This document shows, piece by piece, positions 1 through 7,155 of a stretch of DNA of 36,038 nt. The notes below the pieces were generated by a model. That model saw only the letters and a list, made by a program, of their open reading frames with translations, was not told the origin of the DNA and did no database searches. How positions within the stretch are numbered: the stretch's first letter is position 1; each line of letters opens with the position of its first letter. This DNA is from Pengzhenrongella frigida. GTDB lineage: Bacteria > Actinomycetota > Actinomycetes > Actinomycetales > Cellulomonadaceae. A program made the translations under genes and the position numbers. The stretch lies in contig NZ_SDWW01000046.1 of assembly GCF_004168625.1 (NCBI RefSeq), forward strand, positions 1 to 36,038, read 5' to 3'.

Positions 1-186
<186 letters not shown>

Positions 187-345
187 CCACACCCACCCGC
201 TTCAGCCCCACCCGGACCGTCCATCCGGCGGTGCCGTCGAGGTCTGCTCGGCCGGCTCGTTCGCCCGCCGAGCAGATCAACCCGGCCGCCGTGGCCGCGA
301 CGCTCGAGGTCGGCATCGACGGTCCTGCGCGGGACGATGGTCGCC

Positions 346-645
346 ATGACGATCTCGTTGTTGTACGTCGCTGGCTGTCCACATTGGCAGCTCCTGAACA
401 ATCGCCTTCGCGAGGCGCTCGCCGCCGTCGGCCGCGGCGAGACCGCGATCGACCTCGTCGTGGTCAGGACCCCGCGCGAGGCCGAGGCGCTGGGATTCCA
501 TGGCTCGCCCACCGTGTTGGTGGACGGAATCGACCCCTTCGCCGACGCGACCACCCCGGTCGGCCTGGCCTGCCGGCTGTACCGCACGCCGGCGGGCGTG
601 GCGGGGTCGCCCAGCGTCGAGCAGCTCGCCGCCGTGGTGCGGTGA
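346..645 (+). CDS. Small thioredoxin-fold protein with CPHW motif
   Basis: This 99-residue soluble protein starts with MTISLLYVAGCPHW. A beta strand leads straight into a Cys-Pro-His-Trp turn at about residue 11, the position of the active-site CxxC in thioredoxin-like folds. Only one cysteine is in this motif, so it is not a classical dithiol oxidoreductase. Later GFHGSPTVLVDG matches the cis-Pro loop (SPTxxxxG) of thioredoxin-fold proteins, and another Cys (CRLYRT) follows near residue 79. Similar short proteins in actinobacteria are called thioredoxin family or alkylmercury-lyase-like. An ATG at 337 is an alternative start; 346 puts the first strand at the N-terminus. It lies 160 bases after the thioredoxin reductase, so a shared redox role is plausible but inferred. 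Confidence 0.7.
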   Translation: MTISLLYVAGCPHWQLLNNRLREALAAVGRGETAIDLVVVRTPREAEALGFHGSPTVLVDGIDPFADATTPVGLACRLYRTPAGVAGSPSVEQLAAVVR

Positions 646-701
646 GCTGCGGCGCGGTCGTGCTCTCCTGCCGGTCGCGTCAGGTGTGCCCGATCTGAGC
701 G

Positions 702-715
702 TCGAACCGATTCGA
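702..715. promoter_or_regulatory. LacI-family operator O1 (imperfect palindrome)
   Basis: TCGAACCGATTCGA is a near-perfect 14-base inverted repeat that differs from the downstream palindrome at 768-781 at one position. The central CG step is typical of LacI/GalR-family operators. Its centre lies 66 bases upstream of the centre of the second site and upstream of the likely -35 box, an arrangement that would allow looping or upstream repression. Confidence 0.7.
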
Positions 716-737
716 CGAACTTGGGCTCCTGGCTCAC

Positions 738-767
738 TTGCGGCCACGCGTCACTTGGGCGTAATCT
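738..767 (+). promoter_or_regulatory. Candidate promoter of the LacI regulator gene
   Basis: TTGCGG at 738-743 and TAATCT at 762-767 are separated by 18 bases and resemble a sigma-70-type promoter. The operator palindrome begins on the base right after the -10 box, so a bound repressor would cover the start site. The call rests on box similarity only. Confidence 0.4.
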
Positions 768-781
768 TCGAACCGGTTCGA
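768..781. promoter_or_regulatory. LacI-family operator O2 (perfect 14-base palindrome)
   Basis: TCGAACCGGTTCGA equals its own reverse complement and sits 18 bases before the regulator's ATG, immediately downstream of a -10-like box. Location and symmetry suggest autoregulation by the adjacent LacI-family protein. No further copy was seen upstream of the transporter genes, so control of the whole operon may run through this promoter. Confidence 0.75.
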
Positions 782-799
782 CGATGAGCAGGAGTGATC

Positions 800-1819
800 A
801 TGGCAACGATCGGTGATGTGGCCCGAGTCGCGGGCGTATCGCGGAGCACTGCGTCCTATGCCCTGTCCGGCAAGCGAGCGATCTCGCTCGAGGTCCGCGA
901 GCGGGTGGATTCGGCAGTCCGGGAGCTCGGGTACACCCCGAACGCCGGCGCGCGCGCGCTCGCTACCTCACAGACGCACGTCCTGGGCCTGCTCGTGCAG
1001 TTCCTCGAGGACGAGTTCGCCCCGGCGATGCTGCAGTACATGCTCGGCATCTCCAACGTCGCCCGCGAGCTCGGCTACGACATCCTCATGGTCACGGATC
1101 CCGACGGCGCTCGGGCGCTCGAGCGGATCACGGACTCCCGGATGGTCGACGGCGTGATCCTGCTCAACGTCGCGGACGACGACGTCCGGCTGCCGGTGCT
1201 TCGGAGCTCCGGCCGGCCGGGTGCGCTGGTGGGCCTGCCCGGGGACTGCACCGGGCTCGATGTCTTCGATCTCGACTTCGCCGAGGCCGGCCGCGTCATG
1301 GTGGACCGCCTCGCGGACCTGGGGCACCGCGAGATCGTGCTGGTGTCCCAGCCCGAGCACGTCGTCGAGCGCGGCGGCGCGTACGTGTGGCGGCTGCGCG
1401 ACGCGGCGCTCGCCCAGGCGTCCGTGCGGGGCGTGGAGCTCCACGAGGTGTACGGCGAGTCGCAGCAGCCCGCCGTGAGCCGGTCCCTGAACGCCGTCCT
1501 CGACGCGTTCCCCGCGGCGACCGGGCTGCTCCTGCACAACGAGGCCGCCGCCGTCGCGCTGCCCGCGGTCCTGCGAGCCCGCGGCCTGAGCTCGCCCCAC
1601 GATCTGTCGGTCATCGGCCGCTACTCCGACGAGTTCGCGCGGACGTTCGCGCTGCCCTTCTCCTCGATCGACAGCGCACCGGATCGCCTGGGCCGGATGG
1701 CCGTGCGCCAGGTCGTGCGGCGCATCGAGAACCCGAAGCTGCACGAGCCCCATGTCGTGCGCTTCATCCCACCCGAGCTCGTCGAACGCGGCAGCAGCGC
1801 GCCGGTTCGCCCGGTCTGA
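800..1819 (+). CDS. LacI/GalR-family transcriptional regulator
   Basis: This 339-residue repressor starts MATIGDVARVAGVSRSTASY, a canonical LacI helix-turn-helix (residues about 3-22), followed by the hinge YTPNAGARALAT and a periplasmic-binding-protein-like effector domain. The ATG at 800 is preferred because AGGAG (790-794) lies 5 bases upstream; a GTG at 794 would overlap that ribosome site. Effector-domain landmarks include LGLLVQ, DGVILLN, LGHREIVLV and the C-terminal DLSVIGRYSDEFARTFALPFSSID. Two operator palindromes sit just upstream, indicating autoregulation. The gene leads a co-directional run of sugar ABC transporter and glycosidase genes, so its ligand is probably an oligosaccharide or a breakdown product released by the GH127 and GH31 enzymes. 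The ligand is inferred. Confidence 0.93.
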   Translation: MATIGDVARVAGVSRSTASYALSGKRAISLEVRERVDSAVRELGYTPNAGARALATSQTHVLGLLVQFLEDEFAPAMLQYMLGISNVARELGYDILMVTDPDGARALERITDSRMVDGVILLNVADDDVRLPVLRSSGRPGALVGLPGDCTGLDVFDLDFAEAGRVMVDRLADLGHREIVLVSQPEHVVERGGAYVWRLRDAALAQASVRGVELHEVYGESQQPAVSRSLNAVLDAFPAATGLLLHNEAAAVALPAVLRARGLSSPHDLSVIGRYSDEFARTFALPFSSIDSAPDRLGRMAVRQVVRRIENPKLHEPHVVRFIPPELVERGSSAPVRPV

Positions 1820-1866
1820 CCGTCCGCTCGCCGGGAAACCGCGCGTAGTACCCAGTCCAACACCAC

Positions 1867-1884
1867 AGGAATGCCCTAATTCCT
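1867..1884 (+). terminator. Short inverted repeat with following T-run (weak terminator or operator)
   Basis: AGGAAT and ATTCCT are perfect 6-base arms around a 6-base loop, followed within 4 bases by a run of five T. It lies between the regulator stop and the ribosome site of the lipoprotein gene. A weak attenuating terminator separating low regulator from high transporter expression is possible; a protein-binding site is equally possible. Confidence 0.35.
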
Positions 1885-1924
1885 GAGTTTTTCCCGATCA
1901 CCGTGTTCAAGGAGGAATTACGTG

Positions 1925-3190
1925 ATGAACAAATCGACGACGTTTCGTGCGATCAGCCTCTTCGGGGTGCTCACCGTCGCGGCGGCCGGCCTGACCGGCT
2001 GCTCGTCCGAGTCGGCAGGGACCGCCGGAGACAGCACCGCCGCAGCGGGTGGGACGTACACCTGGTGGGACCCGTATCCCCAGCACGACGAGAGCTCCGA
2101 CTGGGGCAAGCGCGTGGCGGCCTGCGGAACCGAGGCCGGCGTGACCCTCGAGCGCACGGCATACGACACCACGGCGTTGACCAACCAGGCATTGCTCTCG
2201 GCGCAGGAGGGCACCTCCCCTGACGTCATCCTGCTGGACAACCCGGCGGTCTCGACCCTGTCGGACACCGGAATGCTCACCACGACCGACGAGCTCGGCC
2301 TCGACATCTCGGCGATCGACGCCAACCTGATCGCCGCCGGCCAGCTCGACGGCGACACGTACGGCGTCCCCGTCGGCGCCAACACCCTCGCCATCTACTA
2401 CAACCAGGACGTGCTCGACGCCGCCGGGGTCGACCCGGCGTCGATCTCCGACTGGGCCGGGCTCACTGCCGCCCTGGAGAAGGTCACCGCCGCAGGCAAC
2501 AAGGGCATCACCTTCGCGGGTATCGGCACCGAGGAGGGCTCGTTCCAGTTCCTGCCCTGGTTCTGGGGCGCCGGAGCGGACCTGACCACGCTCGACTCCC
2601 CCGAGGCCATCTCCGCGCTGCAGCTGTGGACCGACTGGGTCGACGGCGGTCTCGCCCCGAACTCCGTGATCAGCAACTCCCAGAACACCACCTGGGAGGA
2701 GTTCCTCACCGGCGACTTCGGCTTCGCGGTCAACGGCACGTGGCAGATCAACTCCGCCGCGGAGGCCGGCTTCACCACCGGCGTCATCACGATCCCGGCC
2801 GCGGACGGCGGCGCGGCGCCCGCACCGACCGGTGGCGAGTTCATCACCACGCCGGTCCAGAAGGACGACAGCCGGTACGCGACCACGACGAAGATCGTCG
2901 AGTGCATGACCACGACCGAGGGGTTCGTCGAGACCGGTAACACCTTCGCGTACTACATCCCGCCGACTGCGGCCGGGCAGGACCAGATCCTCGCGGAGCA
3001 CCCCGAGCTCGCGACCTGGATCGACGCCGTCGCCGCAGCCAAGGGCCGCACCTCCGACGACCTCGGCACGGACTACCCGAAGATCTCCGAGCAGCTCTGG
3101 ACCGCGGTCCAGGAGGCGCTGAGCGGTTCGGCTTCCCCGGCCGACGCGCTGACCAAGGCACAGAAGGCGGCAGAGAGCGCGCTCAGCTGA
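1925..3190 (+). CDS. Sugar ABC transporter substrate-binding lipoprotein (family 1 SBP)
   Basis: This 421-residue protein has an N-terminal type II signal: KSTTFR, a hydrophobic stretch and the lipobox LTGC, with the lipidated Cys at about residue 26. The mature part has the fold signatures of extracellular solute-binding family 1 (MalE/UgpB type): TYTWWDPYPQ, SPDVILLDNP, YGVPVGANTLAIYYNQDV and the C-terminal region rich in W/Y sugar contacts. A strong AAGGAGG (1909-1915) precedes GTG 1922 and ATG 1925; ATG gives normal spacing. It captures a di- or oligosaccharide outside the membrane and hands it to the two permeases that follow. The exact sugar cannot be read from sequence; the neighbouring GH127 and GH31 suggest an arabinose- and xylose-decorated oligosaccharide. 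Confidence 0.93.
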   Translation: MNKSTTFRAISLFGVLTVAAAGLTGCSSESAGTAGDSTAAAGGTYTWWDPYPQHDESSDWGKRVAACGTEAGVTLERTAYDTTALTNQALLSAQEGTSPDVILLDNPAVSTLSDTGMLTTTDELGLDISAIDANLIAAGQLDGDTYGVPVGANTLAIYYNQDVLDAAGVDPASISDWAGLTAALEKVTAAGNKGITFAGIGTEEGSFQFLPWFWGAGADLTTLDSPEAISALQLWTDWVDGGLAPNSVISNSQNTTWEEFLTGDFGFAVNGTWQINSAAEAGFTTGVITIPAADGGAAPAPTGGEFITTPVQKDDSRYATTTKIVECMTTTEGFVETGNTFAYYIPPTAAGQDQILAEHPELATWIDAVAAAKGRTSDDLGTDYPKISEQLWTAVQEALSGSASPADALTKAQKAAESALS

Positions 3191-3228
3191 CCGACCTTCT
3201 GACCCGCCTACGACGAGGACATGAACCC

Positions 3229-4227
3229 ATGAACACGACCCAGACCATGTCGGTCGGGGACGCCTCGCACCTCGGGGGAGCAGCAGCGGCGACGCCGACT
3301 GCTCCCCCGGAGCGCGGCCTGCGCGCCGGGACCAGCTCCCGCCAGGCGCGCAGGACGCGCTGGGCGGCCGTCGGCTTCGCCGCGCCGCTCCTGGCGTACC
3401 TCGCGGCCTTCTACGCACTCCCGCTGTACCGCAACATCGAGCTCAGCCTGCACGACTACACCACCCGCGCGTTCGTCCAGGGCAACGCGGAGTTCGTCGG
3501 GCTGGCCAACTACGTGGACGTCGTCCACTCCGACACGTTCACCAAGGCGCTGGTCAACACGGGCCTGTTCGTGGCGGTCTCGATCGTGTTCCAGTACTCG
3601 ATCGGGCTCGCCCTGGCGGTCTTCTTCCGGCAGAACTTCCGGCTCTCCGGGCTGCTCCGCGGCATGTTCCTGATCCCGTGGCTGCTCCCGATGATCGTGT
3701 CGGCCTCGACCTGGTCCTGGATGCTCAACAGCGACAGCGGCATCGTCAACTCGGTGCTCCAGGCCTTCCACGTCGGTCAGATCAACTGGTTGACGTCGCC
3801 CGACACCGCCCTGCTGTCCGTGATCATCGCCAACATCTGGCTCGGGATCCCGTTCAACCTCGTCATCTTGTACTCCGGGCTCCAGAACATCCCCGTGGAC
3901 GTCTACGAGGCGGCGTCGCTGGACGGCGCGTCGGGCTGGCAGAAGTTCCGCCTGATCACCTTCCCGCTGCTCCGCCCCGTCTCGGGGATCACGATCCTGC
4001 TCGGCTTGATCTACACCCTCAAGGTCGTGGACGTCATCTGGATCATGACCACCGGTGGGCCCGGTGACGCGTCCACCACGTTGGCCATCTGGTCCTACCG
4101 CGAGGCCTTCGGTACAGGTCAGCCCGACTTCTCGCCCGCCGCAGCGGTCGGCAACCTGTTGATCCTCATCGCCCTGGTGTTCGGATTCGTGTACCTGCGC
4201 ATGCAGCGTCGGATGGAGGAGTCATGA
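3229..4227 (+). CDS. Sugar ABC transporter permease (MalF/UgpA type)
   Basis: A 332-residue inner-membrane protein with a long Ser/Thr/Ala-rich cytosolic N-terminus (about 45 residues), a first membrane segment (GFAAPLLAYLAAFYALPLY) and about five more. The EAA loop that docks on the ATPase is clear: YEAASLDGASGWQKFRLITF. It follows the binding-protein gene by 38 bases and its end overlaps the next permease start by 4 bases (ATGA), so the two are translationally coupled. No ATP-binding subunit is encoded nearby; actinobacterial CUT1 systems commonly use one shared MsmK-like ATPase from elsewhere in the genome. Confidence 0.93.
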   Translation: MNTTQTMSVGDASHLGGAAAATPTAPPERGLRAGTSSRQARRTRWAAVGFAAPLLAYLAAFYALPLYRNIELSLHDYTTRAFVQGNAEFVGLANYVDVVHSDTFTKALVNTGLFVAVSIVFQYSIGLALAVFFRQNFRLSGLLRGMFLIPWLLPMIVSASTWSWMLNSDSGIVNSVLQAFHVGQINWLTSPDTALLSVIIANIWLGIPFNLVILYSGLQNIPVDVYEAASLDGASGWQKFRLITFPLLRPVSGITILLGLIYTLKVVDVIWIMTTGGPGDASTTLAIWSYREAFGTGQPDFSPAAAVGNLLILIALVFGFVYLRMQRRMEES

Positions 4228-5042
4228 CCGGCCCCCGCGAGTGGTGGAAGACCGCGCTCGGCGTGCTGTTCACCGCGCTGATGCTCTTCCCGGTCTACTG
4301 GATGGTCAACGTCTCGTTGACCAAGACGTCTGACATGCGCGCCGATCCCCCGCACTGGTTCCCGTGGAACCCGACGCTCGACGGCTACAGCGCCGTGTTC
4401 AGCCAGCAGCTCCCCAACCTCGCGACCAGCCTGCTGATCGCGCTGGGCACGGTCGCGCTGACCCTCGTCATCTCCGCACCGGCGGCCTACGCGCTGTCGC
4501 AGCTGCACCTGCGGGGAGCCGGCACGCTGAACTTCATCCTCCTGGTCGCCCAGATGATCCCCGGCGTGATCATGGCCATGGGCTTCTACTCGATGTACAT
4601 CAAGCTGGGCTGGCTCAACAGCATCTGGGGTCTGGTCATCGCCGACTCGACGGTCGCCGTGCCGTTCGGGGTCCTCCTGCTGACCACCTTCATGGCCGGC
4701 ATCCAGCGCGAGCTGCTGCAGGCCGCGACGATCGACGGCGCCGGTTCGTGGCGCACCTTCCGGTCGATCGTGCTCCCCATCAGCCGCAACTCCCTGCTGA
4801 CGGTCTCGCTGTTCGCGTTCCTGTGGGCCTGGTCGGACTTCATCTTCGCCTCGACCCTGAACCGCAACGGTGACCTGATCCCGATCACCCTGGGGATCTA
4901 CAAGTACATCGGGAACAACACCACGGAGTGGAACTCGATCATGGCGACGGCGACCGTCGCGTCGATCCCCGCCGCGGTCCTGCTCGTGATCGCCCAGCGC
5001 TACGTCGCCGCCGGGGTCACCGCCGGAGCCGTCAAGGACTGA
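4224..5042 (+). CDS. Sugar ABC transporter permease (MalG/UgpE type)
   Basis: This 272-residue permease pairs with the upstream one. It has six predicted membrane segments beginning at ALGVLFTALMLFPVYWMVN, the MalG-type TKTSDMRADPPHWFPWNPTL loop and an EAA motif (LQAATIDGAGSWRTFRSIVL). Translation begins inside the ATGA overlap with the previous gene. The C-terminus is short, as in the MalG class. With the lipoprotein it forms a CUT1-type importer for an oligosaccharide; the ATPase must be supplied in trans. Confidence 0.93.
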   Translation: MTGPREWWKTALGVLFTALMLFPVYWMVNVSLTKTSDMRADPPHWFPWNPTLDGYSAVFSQQLPNLATSLLIALGTVALTLVISAPAAYALSQLHLRGAGTLNFILLVAQMIPGVIMAMGFYSMYIKLGWLNSIWGLVIADSTVAVPFGVLLLTTFMAGIQRELLQAATIDGAGSWRTFRSIVLPISRNSLLTVSLFAFLWAWSDFIFASTLNRNGDLIPITLGIYKYIGNNTTEWNSIMATATVASIPAAVLLVIAQRYVAAGVTAGAVKD

Positions 5043-5092
5043 CGCCGCCCGAGATGACCCGGCACGCCCGCCCCATTCTGCGAGGAACGCCC

Positions 5093-7099
5093 ATGACCAC
5101 CACGCACGCTCATGCCCACCCGGCGGCCGATCTGCCAGCCGCACCCAGCAGTCCGACCGACGGTCGGCCCGTCGCACCGAGCCAGGGCACCCGCCGCGGC
5201 CTCGGCATCGGTGAGATCACTGTCACGGGCGGCTTCTGGGCGGGGCGGCAGGACATCAACAGCACCTCGACGCTCCAGCACTGCGGGGCCTGGATGGACC
5301 GGCTGGGCTGGCTGGCCAACTTCGACCGGGTCGCGGACGGCACGACCGGGCCGGGCCGTCCCGGCTGGCAGTTCTCCGACTCCGAGGTCTACAAGCTGAT
5401 GGAGGCGCTGGCCTGGGACTTCGGCCGCACCCAGGACCCACGCACCGACCAGGTGCTCCGCGACCTCACCGCTCGCATCGCGGGCGCGCAGGACGACGAC
5501 GGCTACCTGAACACCTTCTTCGGTCACGTCGGGCAGAAGGGCAGGTACTCCGACCTCGAGATGGGGCACGAGCTCTACTGCGTCGGACACCTGTTGCAGG
5601 CCGCGGTCGCGCGCCTGCGGACCAGCGGCGCCGACCCCCTGGTCGACATCGCGCGCCGGGCCGCGGACCACGTGTGCCGCGAGTTCGGACCGGACGGGCG
5701 GGAGGCGATCTGCGGGCACCCCGAGATCGAGCTCGGCCTCGTGGAGCTGGGCCGCGCCCTGGGCGAGCCGCGGTACGGCGCGCAGGCCCAGCTGTTCGTC
5801 GAGCGACGCGGCCGGGGGCTCCTCGGTGCGCTCCCCCTGCTCTCCCCGTCCTACTTCCAGGACGACATCCCGGTCCGGGAAGCGACCGTCTGGCGGGGGC
5901 ACGCCGTGCGCGCGCTGTACCTGACCGCTGCGGCGGTCGATGTCGCGGTCGACACCGGTGACGACGATCTGCTCGCGGTCCTCGAAAAGCAATGGACGAC
6001 GTCGGTCGCGCGCCGCACCTACATCACCGGCGGCATGGGCTCCCGGCACCAGGACGAGGGGTTCGGCGAGGACTGGGAGCTGCCGCCCGACCGGGCGTAC
6101 TGCGAGACCTGCGCCGGGATCGCGTCGAACATGGTGTCCTGGCGCCTGTTCCTCGCGACCGGCGACGTGCGCTACGCGGACCTCATGGAACGCACCTTCT
6201 ACAACGTCATCGCCACGTCCCCCGACCCAGACGGCCGGGCCTTCTTCTACGCGAACCCGCTGCAGCAGCGCACCGCGGGCGAGCCCACGGCGCCCGACGC
6301 GGTGAACCCGCGCGCCGAGGGCGCGGCGCGGGCCCCCTGGTTCGACGTCTCGTGCTGCCCCACCAACGTGGCGCGCACGTTGGCGACGTGGCAGCTGTAT
6401 GCCGGGACGGTCGACGACGACGGCACCGTCAGCGTCCTGCAGTACGCCCCGAGCACCGTGCGGCTCTCCCTGCCCGACGGCGACCGGCTCGTCCTCGAGG
6501 TCGAGACGGACTACCCCCGGTCCGGGATCATCGTCGTGCGCGTGGAGGTGGCACCCGACCGCCCGGTACGCCTGCGCCTGCGCGTGCCGTCCTGGGCGAC
6601 GGGGACCGCGCTCGTCGAGGGCGGGCGCCGCACGCCGGCCGCGCCCGGCTTCGTGACGGTGCACCGCACGCTCGTCCCCGGCGAGCAGCTGCGGCTCGAG
6701 CTCCCCGTCGCGGCCCGGTTCAGCTGGCCGGACCGGCGCATCGACGCCGTGCGTGGGTGCGTCGCCGTCGAGCGCGGACCGGTGGTGCTGTGCGTGGAAT
6801 CGACCGATCTGCCGGACGACCTGGTCCTGGAGGACCTGCGCCTCGACCTCAGCACGGGGCTGGCCGATGCCGAGCCCGGCGCCGTCGTGCAGGCAGTGTT
6901 CACGTCCGGCGAGGCTCGGTCCGAGTCCGAGTCCGAGTCCCAGCCCGAGGGCGACGGCGACGGCGAGGCCGGTCTGCCGTACCGCGCCGCGCTGCGCCGC
7001 TCCCCCGAGACCGCACCTGTCGGCGTGCGCCTCGTGCCGTACCACTCCTGGGCGGAGCGCGGACCGGCGACCATGCGCGTGTTCCTCCCGACGACATGA
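5093..7099 (+). CDS. GH127 beta-L-arabinofuranosidase
   Basis: A 668-residue, apparently cytoplasmic enzyme without a signal peptide. It has an (alpha/alpha)6 barrel followed by beta-sandwich domains. The characteristic zinc/thiolate site is intact: YCETC gives Glu338 and Cys340, and SCCPTN gives Cys421 and Cys422, matching the Glu/Cys/Cys/Cys zinc site of Bifidobacterium HypBA1, in which the first Cys of the CC pair is the nucleophile. Glu322 in DEGFGEDW, 16 residues before Glu338, matches the acid/base. The enzyme should release beta-linked L-arabinofuranose. Start 5093 has GAGGAA upstream; an in-frame ATG at 5054 is possible. Oddity: a hexanucleotide repeat encodes a Ser-Glu tract near residue 610. 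It sits between the importer genes and a GH31 gene, in one operon. Confidence 0.9.
   Translation: MTTTHAHAHPAADLPAAPSSPTDGRPVAPSQGTRRGLGIGEITVTGGFWAGRQDINSTSTLQHCGAWMDRLGWLANFDRVADGTTGPGRPGWQFSDSEVYKLMEALAWDFGRTQDPRTDQVLRDLTARIAGAQDDDGYLNTFFGHVGQKGRYSDLEMGHELYCVGHLLQAAVARLRTSGADPLVDIARRAADHVCREFGPDGREAICGHPEIELGLVELGRALGEPRYGAQAQLFVERRGRGLLGALPLLSPSYFQDDIPVREATVWRGHAVRALYLTAAAVDVAVDTGDDDLLAVLEKQWTTSVARRTYITGGMGSRHQDEGFGEDWELPPDRAYCETCAGIASNMVSWRLFLATGDVRYADLMERTFYNVIATSPDPDGRAFFYANPLQQRTAGEPTAPDAVNPRAEGAARAPWFDVSCCPTNVARTLATWQLYAGTVDDDGTVSVLQYAPSTVRLSLPDGDRLVLEVETDYPRSGIIVVRVEVAPDRPVRLRLRVPSWATGTALVEGGRRTPAAPGFVTVHRTLVPGEQLRLELPVAARFSWPDRRIDAVRGCVAVERGPVVLCVESTDLPDDLVLEDLRLDLSTGLADAEPGAVVQAVFTSGEARSESESESQPEGDGDGEAGLPYRAALRRSPETAPVGVRLVPYHSWAERGPATMRVFLPTT
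6920..6943 (+). repeat. TCCGAG hexanucleotide tandem repeat inside the GH127 gene
   Basis: Three exact TCCGAG units (6920-6937) plus a degenerate TCCCAG unit encode SESESESQ, followed by GGCGAC repeats encoding Gly-Asp. The tract lies in the C-terminal beta domain, outside the catalytic barrel, and reads as an expandable low-complexity loop. Confidence 0.8.
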
Positions 7100-7155
7100 C
7101 CCACAGCCAGCCCGCCGGCGCGGGCCCGACCGACCACCCAAGGGCAGGCAGCGAG

